Source: Bacillota bacterium | GTDB lineage: Bacteria > Bacillota > Clostridia > Christensenellales > SZUA-584 | DNA: 64,000 bases | Assembly (NCBI GenBank): GCA_023408075.1 | Contig: JAEYKW010000027.1 | Coordinates: 214,791 to 278,790 of the forward strand | Direction of reading: 5' to 3' | In this document: in pieces, positions 59,674 through 64,000 of the stretch | Position numbering within the stretch: the stretch's first letter is position 1 | Layout: every line of letters starts with the position of its first letter | Position numbers and translations under genes: made by a program | The notes under the pieces: model-generated | The model's input: the letters and a program-made list of their open reading frames with translations, nothing else | Database searches by the model: none | What the model was told of the DNA's origin: nothing

Positions 59674-61140
59674 ATGTCAAGCTTATTTTACGGTTTGGAA
59701 ATTGCAAAGACGGGCCTCAACGTCAGCCAGCAGGGTATCAGCCTGACGGGCCATAATATCTCCAACGCCAACACGGTCGGATACACGCGCCAGCGGATCA
59801 TTCAGAACAGCATCGATCCGAGCAACACGCTGAGCCGGATATCCAAGGTCAACAAGGGGACGCTTGGCGGCGGCGTAGAAATTACGATGATTGACCAGAT
59901 CCGCAGTGACTATCTCGACAGGCAGTATCGTCATGAGAACGCGACGCTCGGCAATTATACCACAAAGGCCGAGGAGCTTGATTATATTGAGACGGTGATG
60001 AACGAGCTCTCCAAAAACGGCCTCTCTGCGTCAATGGCGGATTTCTTCAACAGCCTCAGCGAGTTTTCCGGCGATCCGGTTAATGACGAGATTCGCACAA
60101 GCGTACAGCAGAACGCACAGAAAATGATTGAATCGTTTCATCATTATTATAACCAGCTGACCGGCTTGCAGAATACGTACAACGAAAACATGAAAGTCAC
60201 GGTTACCAATGTCAACAATCTGCTGACGTCGATAGCAAGCTACAACGAGCAGATAACCGCCTATGAGCTCTCGGGAGAGCAGGCCAACGATCTGCGCGAT
60301 AAACGTAATTTGCTGCTCGATGATTTGTCCGAACTCATTAACATTGATTATCATGTCAATGCAGACAACCAGCTGATCGTCTCCTGCGAGGGCACTGAGC
60401 TTATCAACCACACAACAACGACCATGCTCGAAACATCCGTCAATACGACGACCGGATTATATGATATTTTTTATGCCGGGACCACAACGAACTTTAATTA
60501 TGGCGACGGCAAGCTGATGGCGTACAAAAATTTAAGGGATGGCAATACGTCGAGCAATATCGGTATGCCATACATCATCAATAACTTAAACAGGCTCGCA
60601 AGAAGCCTGGCCGAAGAGTTCAACGCGATTCATGAGACGGGCCATACCAAGCCGATTGGCGCGGGTGCGTCGCTGACAGGTATTGATTTCTTTGAGGTGC
60701 CAACGGGCGGTTACGACGATATCACGGCGGGGAATTTGTCGCTGTCGGACGAGGTGCTGGCGAGCGTCAGAAACATCGCCGCTTCGAGTGTGGCGGTGAC
60801 AGCCACAAATTCGGGCAACAATACGATTGCGCTTGCTCTTGCCGATTTATCGTCACGAACGGATATGACCGATGTCGGTAACTTTGAAGAGTATTTGAAC
60901 AGCGTGGTGGTGGAGCTCGGCATCGAGAGTTCCACGGCGCAGACGCTGAGCACAAGCCAGCAGGCCATAGTGGATAATCTGGCCGAACGAAAAGAATCAA
61001 TCTCAGGTGTGTCGCTCGATGAGGAGATGGTTCAGATGATGACGTACCAGCATGCTTACAGCGCGGCTTCGCGTGTGCTGTCGGCGCTGGACGAAGCGCT
61101 CGAAATATTGATCAACCGCACGGGCAAGGTTGGGCTGTAA
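59674..61140 (+). CDS. flgK: Hook-filament junction protein FlgK
   Basis: 488 residues. N-terminus FYGLEIAKTGLNVSQQGISL with TGHNISNANTVGYTRQR, middle RDKRNLLLDDLSELINIDY, C-terminus YQHAYSAASRVLSALDEALE and ILINRTGKVGL. Somewhat short in the variable D2/D3 part but complete at both conserved ends. It joins hook to filament with FlgL. Confidence 0.95.
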   Translation: MSSLFYGLEIAKTGLNVSQQGISLTGHNISNANTVGYTRQRIIQNSIDPSNTLSRISKVNKGTLGGGVEITMIDQIRSDYLDRQYRHENATLGNYTTKAEELDYIETVMNELSKNGLSASMADFFNSLSEFSGDPVNDEIRTSVQQNAQKMIESFHHYYNQLTGLQNTYNENMKVTVTNVNNLLTSIASYNEQITAYELSGEQANDLRDKRNLLLDDLSELINIDYHVNADNQLIVSCEGTELINHTTTTMLETSVNTTTGLYDIFYAGTTTNFNYGDGKLMAYKNLRDGNTSSNIGMPYIINNLNRLARSLAEEFNAIHETGHTKPIGAGASLTGIDFFEVPTGGYDDITAGNLSLSDEVLASVRNIAASSVAVTATNSGNNTIALALADLSSRTDMTDVGNFEEYLNSVVVELGIESSTAQTLSTSQQAIVDNLAERKESISGVSLDEEMVQMMTYQHAYSAASRVLSALDEALEILINRTGKVGL

Positions 61141-61164
61141 CAGGGCGGGGAGGAGTAAAAAACG

Positions 61165-62100
61165 ATGAGAGTCACAAACAGTATGCTGCTCAGCAATTAT
61201 CTTAGAAACATCAACGGAAACCTCAATTCCGTGGGCGACATGCAGCAGCAAATGGCGACGGGAAAACGAATCAACAAAATATCGGACGATCCGATCGGCG
61301 CGATTTCGAGCATGCAGGTGCGCACAAAATTGTATAGGACCGAGCAGTATCAAAAGAATGTGGATAAAGCGCTTTCCTGGCTTGACGAGACGGAATCATC
61401 TGTGCTTGAGCTTAACGAGGTCTTAAAATCCGCCTATGAAACGGCAGTCAATCAGGCGACCGGAACGATGGATCCGCAGGACAGAGCGGCGGCGGCGGAA
61501 CTGATCGGCCAGCTTCGTGACCATCTGGTGACTGTCGGCAACGCAAAATCGGGCGATAAATATATTTTCGGCGGATACAATGTGACCAATGCGCCTTTTC
61601 AAGTAGACGCGTCAGGAGATATTTTGTATAATGGGATTGATTTGACAGATGGGACGGACCCGACGCTGACTGACATGGCGGACGACAGCATCAATTTTTC
61701 GGTGGGTTTCAACATGACGCTCGGGATATCGATCAACGGGGCGCAGCTTTTCGGCACGGGTGATGACAACCTTTACACCCTGCTGGACGACTATTACAAT
61801 GCGCTGAACAGCGATGCATCAACCGATGAGCTGAGCGGTTATATCACAAAAATTCAGGATGCCCAAGGCAACGTGCTCTCGATTGAGGCAGAAATCGGCG
61901 GAAAAACAAACCGGCTGGAGCTTATACAAAACCGGTTTGAAGATGATATATTGACATATACGGACCGCAAATCAAAAATTGAGGACGTTGATGAGGCCGA
62001 TGCCATCATGAACTATAAAATGGCGGAAACAGTGTATCAGGCGTCGCTGCAGATTGGCAGCGACATAATCCAGCTGTCGCTGGTGGATTTCCTAAAATAA
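61165..62100 (+). CDS. flgL: Hook-filament junction protein FlgL
   Basis: 311 residues: RVTNSMLLSNYLRNINGNLN and QMATGKRINKISDDPIGAIS at the N-terminus, and a C-terminal helix MNYKMAETVYQASLQIGSDI matching the flagellin-like FlgL. GGGGAGGAG lies upstream. fliW follows after 27 bases. Confidence 0.95.
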   Translation: MRVTNSMLLSNYLRNINGNLNSVGDMQQQMATGKRINKISDDPIGAISSMQVRTKLYRTEQYQKNVDKALSWLDETESSVLELNEVLKSAYETAVNQATGTMDPQDRAAAAELIGQLRDHLVTVGNAKSGDKYIFGGYNVTNAPFQVDASGDILYNGIDLTDGTDPTLTDMADDSINFSVGFNMTLGISINGAQLFGTGDDNLYTLLDDYYNALNSDASTDELSGYITKIQDAQGNVLSIEAEIGGKTNRLELIQNRFEDDILTYTDRKSKIEDVDEADAIMNYKMAETVYQASLQIGSDIIQLSLVDFLK

Positions 62101-62127
62101 ACGGGAGATAAAAAGGAGGGTTTTTCT

Positions 62128-62613
62128 GTGCTCATTGATACGGACCGTTTCGGTACTTTTGATACCAAGGACAGCAAGCTGATTGAATTTCCGCAGGGGC
62201 TGCCGGGCTTTGAAGACCTGCATAATTTTATTATCCTCGAAGTGGCGCAGACAAAGCCGATTTACTGGCTTCAGTCCACAGAGAACAAGTATATTGCGCT
62301 GCCGGTGATCCTGACGTTCGAGATTTTGGATGACTATTACATCGACATCCGCGATAATGAGCTTGATGAGCTTTATGTACAGAGCCAGAATGACCTGCTC
62401 ATAATGAATGTGGTGGTGATTCCCGAACCGATTGAGAAAATGACGGTGAATCTGGCTGCGCCCATTGTGATCAACGCCGTAAGAGGGACCGGCAAGCAGA
62501 TCATCATCGATGCGAAAACGATGCCGATACGCATGCCGATATACGAAGCCATAATGAAGAACATAGCCAAGGAGGGCGAGAACAATGCTGGTGCTGTCGA
62601 GAAAAACGGGTGA
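62128..62613 (+). CDS. fliW: Flagellar assembly factor FliW
   Basis: 161 residues: LIEFPQGLPGFEDLHNFIIL, LQSTENKYIALPVILTFEIL and a C-terminal NLAAPIVINAVRGTGKQIII, diagnostic of FliW. It binds flagellin and CsrA as a partner switch controlling flagellin translation. GTG start after AAGGAGGG. It overlaps csrA by 29 bases. Confidence 0.95.
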   Translation: MLIDTDRFGTFDTKDSKLIEFPQGLPGFEDLHNFIILEVAQTKPIYWLQSTENKYIALPVILTFEILDDYYIDIRDNELDELYVQSQNDLLIMNVVVIPEPIEKMTVNLAAPIVINAVRGTGKQIIIDAKTMPIRMPIYEAIMKNIAKEGENNAGAVEKNG

Positions 62614-62797
62614 GGGAATCGCGCTTGACCAGAATATTGAAATCGAAGTGCTGGCGATAGAAGGAGACCGCGTACGCATCGGTATTAAAGCCCCCAAAGA
62701 AATGCGTATATTTCGCAAGGAGCTGCTCGTGGAAACGATTGATCTGAACCGCGAGGCATCAAAAACGCCCGCCATATCATTTGTTAAACAAACTTAG
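62585..62797 (+). CDS. csrA: RNA-binding translational regulator CsrA
   Basis: 70 residues: MLVLSRKTGEGIALDQNIEI, GDRVRIGIKAPKEMRIFRKE and the usual short tail. It binds GGA motifs near the flagellin ribosome site and blocks translation; FliW releases it. The ATG lies inside the end of fliW with AAGGAGGGCG upstream, so the two are co-expressed. A strong terminator follows. Confidence 0.96.
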   Translation: MLVLSRKTGEGIALDQNIEIEVLAIEGDRVRIGIKAPKEMRIFRKELLVETIDLNREASKTPAISFVKQT

Positions 62798-62806
62798 ATA
62801 ATACAA

Positions 62807-62832
62807 GAGTCCAGGGGTCTGGGCTCTTTTTA
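62807..62832 (+). terminator. Terminator of the late flagellar operon
   Basis: AGAGTCCAG (62807-62815) and CTGGGCTCT (62819-62827) form a near-perfect stem followed by T5, directly after csrA. Confidence 0.85.
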
Positions 62833-63417
62833 TAATGGCTCTATGTCAATGGTTGGGGTAGAGCAGACTAAAGTAATATTGCAGGGTTCCAATCACCATG
62901 AAGAGATTGGAACCCTGTTTGCATGTGCTTTTAGCGCAATTCCACCAGCTATGCTGGTGTGAATAAAAATGCTTCAGCTTACAACATTGAGCGGAGCGAA
63001 TGACAAAATAAAAAGCTGCCAAAAGCAGTGCGCTCGAAAGGGTTGCTGCCTTAGCAGTCACAGGGCAAGTCATGCAACTGGCGGACTCTTCAGTATGTCT
63101 TGAGACGCAGCCAGCAATATGCCCTTGTTGGGCTGGCGCATACCACCAGTCTATCATCCGCTTGGGGTATATTTCTCTCCTTGCAGGGTCTTGTGTGGCA
63201 ACTCTAGCCTGTAAGGTTTTGGAGATTGATGTCTCTACTCTTTTTACAAGTATAGTAAGAACCGTTTCTTATTGGCTGCTTATGGCGGCCCTGAGGAGAC
63301 ATCAGGTAACCCATCGTATTATGTGCAAATCGGGAAAAAGGGCTGCCACTGTATCTCAATGGGGTACGCCCTCCCATTTCTTATATGGCTGGAAGATAAA
63401 AATTCTTATCTTTTGAA
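62833..63417. other. Hairpin-rich stretch without a convincing gene
   Basis: It starts with a 13-bp perfect hairpin (CAGGGTTCCAATC at 62882 and its complement ending at 62917). Further on come CACCAGC-TAT-GCTGGTG (62943-62959) and GCCAGC...GCTGGC (about 63113-63141). Plus-strand frames are interrupted and change frame; one frame ending at about 63419 (GNPSYYVQIGKKGCHCISMG, WLEDKNSYLLK) looks coding-like but has no start. Either a large structured RNA or decayed genes. Confidence 0.4.
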
Positions 63418-63450
63418 ATAAAAAAGCCGCCGGGATGTCCCCCGGCGGCT
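63418..63450 (-). terminator. Terminator of the flagellin gene
   Basis: GCCGCCGGG (63426-63434) and CCCGGCGGC (63441-63449) form a perfect stem; on the minus strand TTTTTT follows. It lies 25 bases past the flagellin stop. Confidence 0.9.
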
Positions 63451-63474
63451 GATGGGTGACGTTGTTGATAAATC

Positions 63475-64000
63475 TTATTGTTTAAGCAGCGAGAGAACGT
63501 TCTGCGGCGCAGAATTCGCCTGAGCCAACATCGCTGTGGCAGCCTGAACCAGAATGTTCTGAGTTGTGAACTCGGTCATCTGCTTGGCCATATCGATGTC
63601 GCGGATGCGGCTTTCGGCAGCCTGCAGGTTCTCAGCCGATGTGTCGAGGTTGTTGATCTTGTGCTCGAGACGGTTCTGGATAGCACCGAGGCCGGAGCGT
63701 GTGGTTGAAACCCTGTTAATCGCGTCCTGAATGCCTGTTATGGCTGCAGAAGCGTTTGTTTTTGTGCTGATGTTGGAAGTGCTAATACCCAAGCCCGTTG
63801 AGTCCATATTGCCAATGCTGATTGAAAGAATCTCACCTGCATTCGCGCCTGTCTGGATATCAGCAGAACCGGCAGTGGTTGTGAAATCCAGTGTAAGGGT
63901 ATCCAGACCACCACTTACATGAGCGTTGCTGAAAGACATGGATATCTTCTGGCCAGAACCAAAATCAATACTGAACGAAGAGACGCCAGCTGCATCAGCA
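63475..64000 (-). CDS. hag: Flagellin, C-terminal part (gene runs off the window)
   Basis: The reading frame stays open to the window edge, so the N-terminal D0/D1 and promoter are missing. The visible 175 codons hold the variable region and the conserved C-terminal D1/D0: INRVSTTRSGLGAIQNRLEH, NNLDTSAENLQAAESRIRDI, DMAKQMTEFTTQNILVQAAT and the terminal AQANSAPQNVLSLLKQ. It converges with csrA. It is the expected target of FliW/CsrA control and of sigma-28, although its leader is not in the window. Confidence 0.95.
   Translation of the reverse strand, partial: ADAAGVSSFSIDFGSGQKISMSFSNAHVSGGLDTLTLDFTTTAGSADIQTGANAGEILSISIGNMDSTGLGISTSNISTKTNASAAITGIQDAINRVSTTRSGLGAIQNRLEHKINNLDTSAENLQAAESRIRDIDMAKQMTEFTTQNILVQAATAMLAQANSAPQNVLSLLKQ

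Noticed and set aside
63072..63416. 114-residue plus-strand frame with a hydrophobic segment and WAGAYH, thought of as an AgrB-like peptidase.
   Set aside because: The catalytic Cys spacing is wrong, no ribosome site precedes it, no AgrD-like gene is present, and coding-like signal jumps between frames.

Overview
The window looks like a chromosomal stretch of a motile, probably spore-forming Clostridia-type Firmicute. The evidence is a SpoVT regulator, AddAB instead of RecBCD, CheC/CheD chemotaxis proteins, and a Gram-positive flagellar set (YaaR, YvyF, SwrB-like protein, FliW/CsrA, FlhF/FlhG). Intergenic repeats of a kind common in gut Clostridia support this. Species cannot be named from the sequence. 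No rRNA, tRNA, CRISPR array, prophage or complete insertion sequence was seen.

Layout. 1-800: end of a split glutamate-synthase-type operon. 861-2664: an AT-rich island with a ParA-like ATPase and an overlapping RelA/SpoT-domain gene. 2892-6711: yqeY, a c-di-GMP-I riboswitch with no gene behind it, six tandem paralogues encoding small two-helix zinc-ribbon membrane proteins, and an alpha/beta hydrolase. 6747-19879: housekeeping and accessory genes, including a J-domain/degenerate GGDEF fusion, an aconitase coupled to two half-size chromate transporters, spoVT, VOC, tspO, a DUF3298-type lipoprotein-like protein, an M29 aminopeptidase, a GT2 glycosyltransferase, a TPR-like protein and a small conserved-looking protein. 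19922-20580: a nest of interspersed repeats. 20581-27035: addB-addA. 27373-31292: a two-component system divergent from an ABC-2 exporter. 31589-31769: a decayed YbjQ-like gene.

31828-62797 is a motility region. A leftward chemotaxis operon (cheC-cheD-cheY-cheA-HD-GYP) diverges from a long rightward series: fliK, flhB-like, a Cys-hydrolase, fliD, fliS, a FlgN/FliT-like chaperone, yaaR, cheW, cheR, cheB, a lytic transglycosylase, flgB, flgC, fliE, fliO-P-Q-R, flhB, flhA, flhF, flhG, pilZ, sigma-28, swrB-like, flgF/G, yvyF, flgM, flgN, flgK, flgL, fliW, csrA. A convergent flagellin gene runs off the right edge. The MS-ring, switch, export-ATPase, hook and motor genes that usually lie between fliE and fliO are absent and must be elsewhere.

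How the parts fit: sigma-28 and FlgM time late gene expression, and two near-consensus sigma-28 promoters can be read directly (before the lytic transglycosylase and before flgF). FliW and CsrA set flagellin translation. c-di-GMP input is suggested by the HD-GYP phosphodiesterase, the PilZ protein and the riboswitch. The best candidates for something undescribed are the ParA-RelA/SpoT cassette, the zinc-ribbon array, the orphan riboswitch, a switch-like RNA at 15259-15383, and the hairpin-rich stretch after csrA.
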